Of a stretch of DNA of 64,000 nucleotides, positions 1 to 7,599 are shown one piece after another. How positions within the stretch are numbered: position 1 is the stretch's first letter; each line of letters starts with the position of its first letter. A model generated the notes under the pieces. The model worked only from the letters and a program-made list of their open reading frames with translations. It was not told the origin of the DNA and ran no database searches. Location of the stretch: positions 1 to 64,000 of the forward strand of contig JALOOG010000005.1 in the NCBI GenBank assembly GCA_025454525.1. The letters run 5' to 3'. This stretch comes from Anaerolineae bacterium. GTDB lineage: Bacteria; Chloroflexota; Anaerolineae; Aggregatilineales; Phototrophicaceae. The position numbers and the translations under genes are program-made.

Positions 1-25
1 GGATGGCTTGTACAGAGCAGAGAGA
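1..25. repeat. 25-bp direct repeat, copy 1
   Basis: Exact 25-bp match to positions 1259-1283, so the two small secreted genes lie between identical copies. Positions 10-19 (GTACAGAGCA) also pair with 61-70 (TGCTCTGTAC) as a perfect 10-bp inverted repeat with a 41-bp loop. The second copy directly follows a terminator-like hairpin, so copy 1 may be the tail of a similar unit beginning outside the window. Confidence 0.9.
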
Positions 26-229
26 AAAAATGTTTTTAAAGAACCGCTATTTTTTTGGGTTGCTCTGTACGTGTCTCTTGTCTATAAGATACACCCGATC
101 ACCCCGATGAATCAAGCGCTTTTAGCCGAAGTTTAAATTTATTTTATGAAAACTTTAAATTTTACTATCAAGCAGTTCGCAAGTACTGATTATAATTAAT
201 AAAAATTACAGATATTTTAAATCTCACAC

Positions 230-258
230 TTGATTTAACTTCTGTTTACTTTTAAGAT
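230..258 (+). promoter_or_regulatory. putative sigma70-type promoter of the 293-895 gene
   Basis: TTGATT at 230-235, a 17-bp spacer and TAAGAT at 253-258 would start transcription near 265. An in-frame ATG at 257 falls inside the -10 element, which supports the ATG at 293, preceded by AAGGAG at 281-286. Positions 71-229 are AT-rich and show nothing else I can name. Confidence 0.4.
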
Positions 259-292
259 GGGGCTAATGTCTATGAATTTAAAGGAGTTAACA

Positions 293-895
293 ATGAAGTT
301 TTCTATCAAGTTTCTGATTCTCACAATGCTTTTAGGTAGTCTGCTTACGCTGAATTTTTCAACAACCCTTGCTCAAGAACGTTCTCAAAATGATGAAGTT
401 TTCATTTATAACCGTGAAGCAATGTCATGGGAAGATCTTCAACGCATTAAAGGAGATAGTGACCTACGTTGTATTCAACAGATTACAGAATTAACTACGC
501 CAGAAAATCCACCTAATACTTTCTTGTGTTTTGACACACAAGTAGAGATAGATCAACAATATGCGTTGATGAAACCAGCAATTACAAATTACTATAATAT
601 ATTAAATAACAGTGATAACCAAATTGATTTCGCGATTACAGGCACTTGGGCTGTGTATTCTCATGTTGGATATAGCGGTTTAATTAGCGAAATTCGTCCT
701 TGTTCTGGTGTAGTACGCAATGCGTTTATTTATTCAGTGACTCATTGGAATAATCCAAACTTTAGTTTAGAAATTTACCCGCGTGCGGGTTTTAGAGGAA
801 TAGGTCGAATATATACTGTTCCTGATCATTCATATTGGTTAACCACTCCATTTCGTTCGGCGCGGGCTTATGCTCCAGGTGTCTACTGCATTTGA
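293..895 (+). CDS. secreted cysteine-containing protein, possible beta/gamma-crystallin or I36-inhibitor-like fold
   Basis: A 200-aa protein with a clear signal peptide (MKFSIKF followed by a hydrophobic stretch and a Leu-Ala-Gln cleavage region), hence exported. The start at 293 is set by AAGGAG at 281-286 and by the promoter overlapping an earlier ATG. The mature part has five cysteines and a LCFDTQVEID segment that recurs in the next gene (LICFDSMPEVD). The C-terminal half (WAVYSHVGYSG, YPRAGFRGIG, PFRSARAY) has the aromatic-Gly-x-Gly rhythm of beta/gamma-crystallin or peptidase-inhibitor I36 domains; this is a weak resemblance. Base composition is clearly richer in AT than the genes from 1457 on, which would fit transfer. 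Function unknown. Confidence 0.7.
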   Translation: MKFSIKFLILTMLLGSLLTLNFSTTLAQERSQNDEVFIYNREAMSWEDLQRIKGDSDLRCIQQITELTTPENPPNTFLCFDTQVEIDQQYALMKPAITNYYNILNNSDNQIDFAITGTWAVYSHVGYSGLISEIRPCSGVVRNAFIYSVTHWNNPNFSLEIYPRAGFRGIGRIYTVPDHSYWLTTPFRSARAYAPGVYCI

Positions 896-928
896 AGCTT
901 TATCAATGAGTCGTAAGGGGAGTGAAAG

Positions 929-1216
929 ATGAATCATAAAAGGTATATCCTCGTGTTGACCGCAATTTTTGTAATCGTGATGCTGTTTGTGATCAGCGGC
1001 GGGCGCGTCATACCACCTACAATGGTAAACTATTATGGACAAGTGATCACGGAAGATCAGGTTGCCATCAAATCACCCAATGGGATGTGCATCTCATACC
1101 GAATGTATCCATTAGAGGCGCTGTATGTTCATTGGACGTATCAAGCATCCTTGATCTGTTTTGATAGTATGCCCGAAGTAGATAATTGGATGCGATCGCA
1201 AGGGTTACTTGATTAA
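929..1216 (+). CDS. small exported or membrane-anchored protein related to its upstream neighbour
   Basis: A 95-aa protein with a positively charged N-terminus (MNHKR) and one hydrophobic segment at about residues 6-23, so it is membrane-anchored or secreted. SD AAGGGGAG at 914-922. It shares the motif C-x(n)-L-(I)CFD-x3-E-(I/V)-D with the gene 33 bp upstream and looks like a shortened relative lacking the C-terminal crystallin-like half. The two genes are probably one transcript ending at the hairpin 1233-1257. No enzymatic motif is visible; function unknown. Confidence 0.6.
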   Translation: MNHKRYILVLTAIFVIVMLFVISGGRVIPPTMVNYYGQVITEDQVAIKSPNGMCISYRMYPLEALYVHWTYQASLICFDSMPEVDNWMRSQGLLD

Positions 1217-1232
1217 TCTGCTCCCAAACAAA

Positions 1233-1257
1233 ACACCCCACTGTTTAGGTGGGGTGT
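1233..1257 (+). terminator. terminator-like hairpin
   Basis: Perfect 9-bp stem ACACCCCAC/GTGGGGTGT with a 7-nt loop, 16 bp after the stop of the small membrane gene. No T-tract follows; the second copy of the 25-bp repeat begins 1 bp downstream. Confidence 0.6.
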
Positions 1258-1258
1258 G

Positions 1259-1283
1259 GGATGGCTTGTACAGAGCAGAGAGA
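1259..1283. repeat. 25-bp direct repeat, copy 2
   Basis: Identical to positions 1-25. The spacer 1284-1456 between this repeat and the dehydratase stop contains a 12-bp palindrome ATTATCGATAAT at 1302-1313 and no recognisable gene. Confidence 0.9.
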
Positions 1284-1456
1284 CACCTTGTGAAAAAGGG
1301 AATTATCGATAATCACTTTGACCCCTTGAGACCCCATATTGTCTTTTGGATGTAACTTAAACGTTTATAAGCTTAACACAATATCGATAGGTGAGGGAGA
1401 AGCCTTGTCTAAAATGGCGTTAAAGTGATGCTTATCTCCGCTTAAGTTCATACATT

Positions 1457-2386
1457 TTACACAGATACCACCCGCTGAAACGTGGCTAGATCCGCATTGC
1501 CCCCACTGATGACGATCACCGTCGGCCGATCGTCCAACGCGATCTGACCGCTTAACACCGCGCCCACCCCGACCGCGCCGCCCCCTTCAACCAACCAACC
1601 CTGCTCCGCGATCATCCAACGCATCGCGGACGCGATCGCGCTTTCAGACACCAACACGATCCGATCCACTAAAGCGCGGGTGATTGGGATCGTGATCGAT
1701 CCGCTTTCAATGTCCCCAGACAACGCTTCGGCCAAAGTTTCGGCTTGATGTGGGAGATTTAGACCATAAAAAGCGTTATACAGCGCGGGAGAAGACTCCG
1801 CACCCACCCCGATCACTTCGGTCGCGGGGCGCAAATGTTTGATCGCGGTCGCGATCCCACTGATCAAGCCTCCGCCGCTGACACATACCAACACCCGCGC
1901 CACTTCCGGACATTGCGCGGTAATTTCTAAGCCGATCGTGCCGGCCCCGGCGATCACTTGTGGATCATTGTAAGCAGAGACAAAGGTATAGCCTAATTCG
2001 TGCGCTAAACGCAACGCTTCATTTTCCGCATCATCGTAACCGCTACCGAATAAGATCGCTTCTGCACCGTAACGCTCAACTCCGGCGATCTTACGGCGTG
2101 GCGTATGCGGGGGCATCAGGATTTTCGCCGGAATCCCGGCAATCGCGGCCGCATACGCGACTCCTTGTGCATGATTACCAGAAGAAGCGGTGACAATCCC
2201 GGCGGTAGGGCCTAAACTTAAGATCGCGTTCAATGCACCACGCACTTTAAACGAGTGCGTGCGTTGGGTATTCTCTAATTTAAGCGAGATCTGCGGGCCA
2301 AGTCCGGGCGCATCTTCTAACAAGGTATGTTGAACATACGGCGCGATTCGTGATTGTGCTGCTACAATAGCATCATAAGCGATCAT
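1457..2386 (-). CDS. threonine/serine dehydratase-family PLP enzyme (fold type II)
   Basis: A 309-aa enzyme expected to deaminate L-threonine (to 2-oxobutanoate) or L-serine in the cytoplasm; serine racemase is a close alternative in this family. The PLP-binding lysine is K47 in SFKVRGA, the substrate loop is SSGNHAQG at 68-75, the phosphate-binding glycine loop is SGGGL at about 170-174, and SGGNAD closes the C-terminus. Length fits the catalytic domain alone: there is no C-terminal ACT domain, so no isoleucine-type feedback control is expected. The ATG at 2386 has SD AGGAG (complement of 2393-2397). It is divergent from the protease pair with only 15 bp between the start codons. Confidence 0.9.
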   Translation of the reverse strand: MIAYDAIVAAQSRIAPYVQHTLLEDAPGLGPQISLKLENTQRTHSFKVRGALNAILSLGPTAGIVTASSGNHAQGVAYAAAIAGIPAKILMPPHTPRRKIAGVERYGAEAILFGSGYDDAENEALRLAHELGYTFVSAYNDPQVIAGAGTIGLEITAQCPEVARVLVCVSGGGLISGIATAIKHLRPATEVIGVGAESSPALYNAFYGLNLPHQAETLAEALSGDIESGSITIPITRALVDRIVLVSESAIASAMRWMIAEQGWLVEGGGAVGVGAVLSGQIALDDRPTVIVISGGNADLATFQRVVSV

Positions 2387-2401
2387 CGGAGACTCCTGAT
2401 C
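2387..2401. promoter_or_regulatory. overlapping divergent Shine-Dalgarno sites
   Basis: Only 15 bp separate two divergent start codons. The near-palindrome GGAGACTCC supplies GGAG (2388-2391) to the plus-strand ATG at 2402 and AGGAG (complement of 2393-2397) to the minus-strand ATG at 2386. Promoters for each gene must therefore lie inside the opposite coding region, so the two transcripts would overlap at their 5-prime ends. Confidence 0.6.
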
Positions 2402-3931
2402 ATGATTAAACGATGGCTGATTATCCTGTTCTTGCTCTTATGCGTGCAACTGCCGGCCGAGGCGGTCAGCTTGACCCCTGACGGTGTGATCTTCCGGTTA
2501 GATCAGCCTTATCAGGGCTTGATCACCGCCCGACAAGGCGGCATATCCGGCACCATTTGGTACGGTACACTCGCCGGAGTCGATTTTAGCAGTTTTGTCT
2601 TGACCGTCGCCCCCGATCAAACGATCCTTCAAGGTATCGTCACCTTACCGGGGCGGCGTTATCAGATCCACGGGACACAGCTCACATCGATCCCGCTCCT
2701 TGAAGCGACGATCCCCTTGATCCCGATGACGATCCCCCCGTCCACCCTACCACATTGGGATGATCCCAGTCGGATCGATCTATTGGTGTTATATACCCCC
2801 GCGGCGCGGGCAATCTTGGGTGGGACGCGCCGGAGTACGATTGCGGCGATCGAAAGCACGATCGCCAATACCAACCTAAGCTTTTATCATAGTGGCGTTC
2901 CCACCCGTTTAAACCTTGTCCATACCCGCGAAACATTTTACCTGGAGCAAGCCAACGGGGTGATCACCGCTGATCTGGATCACTTCATGGGGAAAAATGA
3001 CGGCTTCATGGATGAGGCGCATTCATTACGCGATCAGCATCAAGCGGACTTGGTGATGTTGATCGCTGGTACTTGGTTTTCCACCTATCCAGGGATCGCG
3101 CCGATCCCCACGCCGCTGCATGAGTCCAAAGGGTTTAGCATCGTGGAAGCGCGGTTTTTGAGTACCGTCACCTTTGCCGAACAGGTCGGTTATCTGCTAG
3201 GTTTGACCGCGGATCCGGCGAATGCGACCACACCGCCGATGTATCCCACAGGTTACGGGTATCAAGATCCAACAGGCGCGTTTGTGACGATCATGGGAAA
3301 ACGTACTGGTGGGGTGTGTCCGCCACAATTAAATGAAAATCTGTGTCCGATGATCGAACGGTGGTCGAATCCAGCTTTGAGTGTGAACGGACGACCTACG
3401 GGGGATGTGACTTCTAACAGCGCCTTAGCGATCCAAGAGGCGTTGATCACCGTAGCCAATTATCGAAGCGCTTTCACCGGAGTCGATCTCCTGCTCAACG
3501 GCGGTTTTGAGATCGACGCGGATAACGACCGTGTGCCGGATTTTTGGAGCGCATCAGCCATGACTCCGACGGATGGAGTCCACTGTGATCTCACGGCACG
3601 CACCGGACGCTGTGCCTTGACGATCGGTGCGGTGACATTGAGTCAGCGTGTCACCTTCGGGACGGCCGATCAAGATGATCAGATCACTTTGACAGGATAC
3701 GCACAAGGGCAAAATGTGGCGGCCGGGGCCAGTCTACAATTGTTGGCGATCTATGCCAATGGGACGCGGGCGCGGATCACCCTACCGATCGCGATCGGCA
3801 CAACCCCCTATCAAAAATTAGAGGGAACGCTCACCCTCATCGGGCCGGTGAGCGCCCTGATTGTACGGGTGATCGGGGCCGGCGGTCAGGTGACATTAGA
3901 CGATCTAAGCGTGAAAGTTGAGGCACGGTGA
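2402..3931 (+). CDS. secreted reprolysin-like protein lacking the zinc site (predicted pseudoprotease)
   Basis: A 509-aa protein with an N-terminal signal peptide (MIKRWLIILFLLL..., cleavage near Ala-Glu-Ala). It is a full-length paralog of the next gene: propeptide-like region (GTIWYGTL, LPGRRY), core markers LLVLYTPAARAILGG and QADLVML, a GYQDPTGAFVTIM segment, a cysteine-rich C-x8-C patch, WSNP, and a C-terminal LLNGGFEIDAD domain of carbohydrate-binding-like appearance. At the zinc site the neighbour has HEVGHNMGSAHD but this protein reads EQVGYLLGLTAD (E260, Q261, Y264, A270), so all three zinc ligands and the catalytic Glu are gone. It lacks the Thr-Pro linker of its partner. It may be an inhibitor, chaperone or binding protein rather than an enzyme. 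Its stop overlaps the next start (TGATG). Confidence 0.85.
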   Translation: MIKRWLIILFLLLCVQLPAEAVSLTPDGVIFRLDQPYQGLITARQGGISGTIWYGTLAGVDFSSFVLTVAPDQTILQGIVTLPGRRYQIHGTQLTSIPLLEATIPLIPMTIPPSTLPHWDDPSRIDLLVLYTPAARAILGGTRRSTIAAIESTIANTNLSFYHSGVPTRLNLVHTRETFYLEQANGVITADLDHFMGKNDGFMDEAHSLRDQHQADLVMLIAGTWFSTYPGIAPIPTPLHESKGFSIVEARFLSTVTFAEQVGYLLGLTADPANATTPPMYPTGYGYQDPTGAFVTIMGKRTGGVCPPQLNENLCPMIERWSNPALSVNGRPTGDVTSNSALAIQEALITVANYRSAFTGVDLLLNGGFEIDADNDRVPDFWSASAMTPTDGVHCDLTARTGRCALTIGAVTLSQRVTFGTADQDDQITLTGYAQGQNVAAGASLQLLAIYANGTRARITLPIAIGTTPYQKLEGTLTLIGPVSALIVRVIGAGGQVTLDDLSVKVEAR

Positions 3932-5817
3932 TGATCAAGATGCGGCGGTGGGTGTATCTACTGTTATTCGGGATGATCGGCGCGGGTTTGATGATCGGGA
4001 TCGAAGCACAACCGGCCGGTTCTAATCGTCTGTTATTCGGTGAGGCGATCACCAGTCAAAGTGACTCCCGTCCCGCGCTGTTGGGAACAGAGCGGACGAG
4101 AATGGCCACAATTCAACCGGAGGCCTTACGGTTATCCGATGAATCACGGCATTTAGGGCGGGTGATCGATGATCCGGGCATCGTACTGAACTTGTTTGAA
4201 GATGTCACCTATACCGCCGTCAATACCATGATCGCAAGACGGGATCTCGGACGATCTGGTTACGTGTGGTACGGCACATTACGCGGGGTCGCTTATTCCA
4301 ACATGGTGATGATCATCGGGGATGATGGATTACACAACATTCGGATCTTGCTCCCCGGCAAAATCTATTATGTAGACTTGATCGGCGGTGAGGCTTATCG
4401 GATTAGTGAGTTGATCACCGATGGAGTGCGACAAGAAGGCCTCCCGGATTATGCGGAGGTGAACGTGACTCAACCGATGATGATCGGGCCGCGATCGGAT
4501 GACGGCAGTTTGATCGATGTGATGGTGGTCTATACGCCCGCGGCCGTGGCGATGTTAGGCAGTGTGGCCAACCTTGAGATCGCGATCGAAGGCGCGATCG
4601 CCCTCACCAATTTAAGTTTTCAAAACAGCTTGATCACCCCGCGCTTACGTCTTGTCCACATGGCCCAAGTCAACTATACCGAACGTCCCGAAACCGGCAC
4701 CGATCTAGACGAATTGACCAATCTAGACGGCCAAATGGATGAAATTCACGTATGGCGCGATACCTATCGGGCCGATCTGGTGGCCTTAGTCCCCGGTACA
4801 CCCGTCGCCCAACGCAATTATTGTGGGATCGCCTGGTTGCCTAACCAACCTGATCCCGACTTCGGCTTTAGCATCACCGAGGCATTGTGCATCGTGGATA
4901 TTACATTTGCCCATGAGGTCGGGCATAACATGGGCAGCGCCCATGACCGAGCGAACGGTGGGACAGGGCGCACCACTTACGCTTATGGGTATCAAGATCC
5001 CGCGAATCCGATCGGATCGGATTGGGCGGATTTTGTGACGATCATGGCCTATAGCAGTCACCCACAAAACACCCATTGCCCACAACGCTATCAACCGGGG
5101 GTTTGTCCGGCGATCTTGTGGTGGTCGAATCCGAATCAGACGTTTAACGGGAGTCCCTTAGGGATCAATGACGCGCTGCCGAACGGTACGAATAACACTC
5201 GCTCACTAAATGAAGCAGCGTTAGCTGTGGCCAATTACCGGATCTCATTGGACGGCGGCACGACTCCCACCGAAACCCCGGTGATCACCCCCACCAATAC
5301 CCCTTATCTGATCGGCACAGCGACTCCGACTCCGCTGCCGGGCGGGGATCTCTTGCTGAATGGTGGGTTTGAAATTGATGCCGATCTAGATGCGATCCCC
5401 GACGGGTGGAATTTACGCGGGCGGACACAACGAGTCTGTAACACGATCGATCAAGTGATCACCCCTTACGGGATGTGTAGTTTGATCTTACGTGGCGGCA
5501 CGACTCCCGGCATAAATACGCGGGCAAGTCAGACGATCGCAACGTTACGGCCACAAGCGGGGCAAACGATCAACCTTAGCGCCCAGATCAACGCGCAAAA
5601 TATCGCTACAGGCGCGTCGCTGATGCTTACTGTCACCTACTTGAACCCGATCACACCGATCAGCACGCTCACATTGCCCTTGAATGTCGGGACGTATGAG
5701 GCCAACGGATCGCTCACCCTAAACGGGCAAGTCGCACGGTTGCGCCTCACGGTCGAATATCGTGGTGCAACGGGACGGATCTATGTGGATGAGGTACGGG
5801 TGCGGTGGTTGCCATAA
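3931..5817 (+). CDS. secreted reprolysin/M12B-like zinc metalloprotease
   Basis: A 628-aa exported metallopeptidase. A signal sequence lies at residues 1-22, followed by a propeptide-like domain (VWYGTLRGVAYS, LLPGKIYYV). The catalytic domain carries the complete motif HEVGHNMGSAHD: H328, E329, H332, G335, H338, D339, as in adamalysin-type metzincins. Next come a cysteine-containing WSNP region, a Thr/Pro linker (TPTETPVITPTNTP) and a C-terminal LLNGGFEIDAD domain shared with the upstream paralog. The start is the ATG at 3931 that overlaps the previous TGA, with GAGG at 3920-3923; a GTG at 3928 is less likely. Translational coupling suggests the two products are made together and perhaps interact. 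Substrate unknown. Confidence 0.9.
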   Translation: MIKMRRWVYLLLFGMIGAGLMIGIEAQPAGSNRLLFGEAITSQSDSRPALLGTERTRMATIQPEALRLSDESRHLGRVIDDPGIVLNLFEDVTYTAVNTMIARRDLGRSGYVWYGTLRGVAYSNMVMIIGDDGLHNIRILLPGKIYYVDLIGGEAYRISELITDGVRQEGLPDYAEVNVTQPMMIGPRSDDGSLIDVMVVYTPAAVAMLGSVANLEIAIEGAIALTNLSFQNSLITPRLRLVHMAQVNYTERPETGTDLDELTNLDGQMDEIHVWRDTYRADLVALVPGTPVAQRNYCGIAWLPNQPDPDFGFSITEALCIVDITFAHEVGHNMGSAHDRANGGTGRTTYAYGYQDPANPIGSDWADFVTIMAYSSHPQNTHCPQRYQPGVCPAILWWSNPNQTFNGSPLGINDALPNGTNNTRSLNEAALAVANYRISLDGGTTPTETPVITPTNTPYLIGTATPTPLPGGDLLLNGGFEIDADLDAIPDGWNLRGRTQRVCNTIDQVITPYGMCSLILRGGTTPGINTRASQTIATLRPQAGQTINLSAQINAQNIATGASLMLTVTYLNPITPISTLTLPLNVGTYEANGSLTLNGQVARLRLTVEYRGATGRIYVDEVRVRWLP

Positions 5818-5820
5818 CAA

Positions 5821-5841
5821 GGGGGGATCGCGATCACCCCC
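5821..5841. terminator. bidirectional terminator-like hairpin
   Basis: G-run at 5821-5826 pairs with C-run at 5837-5842 around ATCGCGATCA, in the 34-bp gap between the convergent protease gene (stop 5817) and the threonine synthase fusion (stop 5852). GC-rich, without a long T-tract. Confidence 0.6.
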
Positions 5842-5851
5842 CGATTTAGCG

Positions 5852-7543
5852 TTAGAGTTTGCTCAACAGGCTGGTGACAAATTCTTCATCAATGAAGGTG
5901 CCTTTTTGCAACAGCATATCAACTTGGCTGTAGAGTTGATCACGTTCGCGGACGGTGAGTTCTTTGGCCGTGATCACCACGATCGGGATGTCATGGAGTT
6001 CTTGCGTGTTCTTCATGGTTTCGATCACGGTGAAGCCGTCCACACCGGGCATCATCAGATCGGTGATGACGAGGTGCGGAGTCCAAGCGCGGATCAAGTC
6101 AATGCCCGCCGCGCCATTATACGCGAGTCGGACTTCAACCTCCGGACGCGATTGGATGATCCGACTGATCAGGCGGGCGGCGGCCTCGTTATCTTCGATC
6201 ACCACCACGCGCTTTTTATGGGGCGAGTCGCCTAAATCCACTTTTTCTAGCGCGCTCACCAGATGCTCCGTGGGGACTTTAGGCGCAGGCGCGACATTTG
6301 AGAGATCCACCAGCTTTTGCCACTGTTCCCCTAAGATCGTCTTTTCGACAGGCATCGTATGGCCAGAGCAGTTCACCACGACCACATCATCCGGTCGGAT
6401 CACCCCCATGCGAACCAATTTAAACAGTCCGGCAAAGGTGACTCCGGTTGCAGGTTCCACGGATAAGCCTTCATTACGGGCCAAAATGCGGATCGCATTA
6501 AAGGCCTCTTCATCACTGGCAGAGGCAAAATGCCCACCATATTGTTCTGTGTAATCGTAGAGCAGTTCATAAGCGCGTCCGGGGTTGCCAGTGGCTAAGG
6601 TAGCGATGATCGTGCGTGGGTCTTCTACCGGAGTCGCGACTCGTTGTTTACGCTCAAAGGCCTCTACCATCGGCGCACAACCCGATGATTGAATAATGCC
6701 CAAGGCCGGCATCGCATCGATCAAGCCAAAATCGTACATCTCACGAAACCCTTTGCCCACGCCGATCGGCCCCATGCCGCCGCTTACCCCTTGGATAAAC
6801 CAATCAGGGGCGCGCCAAGGGGTGCCACCGCCTAACGCTTGGGCGAGTTGTTCGCCGATCTCATATGCCATGGTTTTCATCGCTTCGATCGCGGCCACGC
6901 TCTTGATCCCGCGATCTAAAAATACGCCTTTGGTTTGAGCGAATTGGGCCGCTAACACTTTCGTTTGATCATAATTGCCGGTGGTTTTGATGATCTCCGC
7001 GCCATATAATGCCGCTTCACGCATCTTATCGTTAGGGGTCAAACTAGGGAAAAATGCCCATAATTTGATGCCAGCCCGCGCACCATAAGCCGCGTAAGCG
7101 ATCGCCACGTTGCCCGTACTTGCGACCACCACCTCATTGACATCCATCTCTTTAAGGGCGGAGATTGCGACGGTGGCTTGACGGTCTTTGAAGCTACCCG
7201 TGGGGCCTTGGCGCTCATCTTTGATATAGAGATGTTTAAGGCCTAAACTTGCACCTAAGGCATCGGCCTTGATCAGCGGGGTTTGTCCTTCACCCAAGCT
7301 GACAATGTGATCGGTGTTGTAGAGTGGAAGAACTTCATGATAACGCCATAAGCTACGCCCCCGTTGGGGTAATTGTGCTAACCACGTTTGCACATCAAAA
7401 TGGTTAAAGTCGTAACGCGCTTCTACGATCACCTCACCACAAGCAGGGCAGGCCCCACTAAAATCGCGTAACTCGGTCATCGTATGGCAATAGGTACACT
7501 CTAAAACGATCCGTTTCTTGTTCATATAACGATACGTTCTCAT
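5852..7543 (-). CDS. threonine synthase fused to a C-terminal response-regulator receiver domain
   Basis: A 563-aa protein. Residues 1-435 are a complete threonine synthase: zinc-ribbon cysteines C16, C19, C32, C35; PLP lysine K119 in GPTGSFKDR; phosphate loop STGNVA (142-147); glycine loop GVSGGMGPIG (252-261); and NCSGHTMP. It should convert O-phosphohomoserine to threonine, though other phosphate-eliminating reactions are possible for this fold. Residues 444-563 are a CheY-like receiver with acidic pair E450/D451, phospho-acceptor D495 (VITDLMMPG), T525 and K547, so it appears competent for phosphorylation. A normal ThrC ends near residue 430, so the receiver is an addition. The gene is 56 bp downstream of a giant hybrid kinase on the same strand, whose last receiver it resembles (LQK followed by no proline). 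No good SD is visible; an ATG at 7525 is an alternative start. Confidence 0.9.
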   Translation of the reverse strand: MRTYRYMNKKRIVLECTYCHTMTELRDFSGACPACGEVIVEARYDFNHFDVQTWLAQLPQRGRSLWRYHEVLPLYNTDHIVSLGEGQTPLIKADALGASLGLKHLYIKDERQGPTGSFKDRQATVAISALKEMDVNEVVVASTGNVAIAYAAYGARAGIKLWAFFPSLTPNDKMREAALYGAEIIKTTGNYDQTKVLAAQFAQTKGVFLDRGIKSVAAIEAMKTMAYEIGEQLAQALGGGTPWRAPDWFIQGVSGGMGPIGVGKGFREMYDFGLIDAMPALGIIQSSGCAPMVEAFERKQRVATPVEDPRTIIATLATGNPGRAYELLYDYTEQYGGHFASASDEEAFNAIRILARNEGLSVEPATGVTFAGLFKLVRMGVIRPDDVVVVNCSGHTMPVEKTILGEQWQKLVDLSNVAPAPKVPTEHLVSALEKVDLGDSPHKKRVVVIEDNEAAARLISRIIQSRPEVEVRLAYNGAAGIDLIRAWTPHLVITDLMMPGVDGFTVIETMKNTQELHDIPIVVITAKELTVRERDQLYSQVDMLLQKGTFIDEEFVTSLLSKL

Positions 7544-7551
7544 GGGTTAAA

Positions 7552-7579
7552 AGGGTGACTGCCATTATAGCGTCACCCT
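7552..7579 (-). promoter_or_regulatory. hairpin enclosing a TATAAT box between the kinase and threonine synthase-receiver genes
   Basis: On the minus strand, AGGGTGAC (7579-7572) pairs perfectly with GTCACCCT (7559-7552) around a 12-nt loop that contains TATAAT (7569-7564); TTTT follows the stem. It can be read as a weak terminator or attenuator after the kinase gene, or as an internal promoter. A start near 7557 would leave a leader of about 14 nt without an SD, matching the absence of an SD at 7543. The -35 match is poor (TACCCA at 17 bp). Confidence 0.45.
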
Positions 7580-7599
7580 CGCTTAGTGGGTAGCTTCGG

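Noticed and set aside
257-292. Upstream ATG start for the first gene
   Set aside because: It lies inside the -10 box and lacks an SD, while 293 has AAGGAG and begins a signal peptide.
4786-5094. 102-codon minus-strand frame inside the metalloprotease gene
   Set aside because: Antisense shadow of the HExxH catalytic region.
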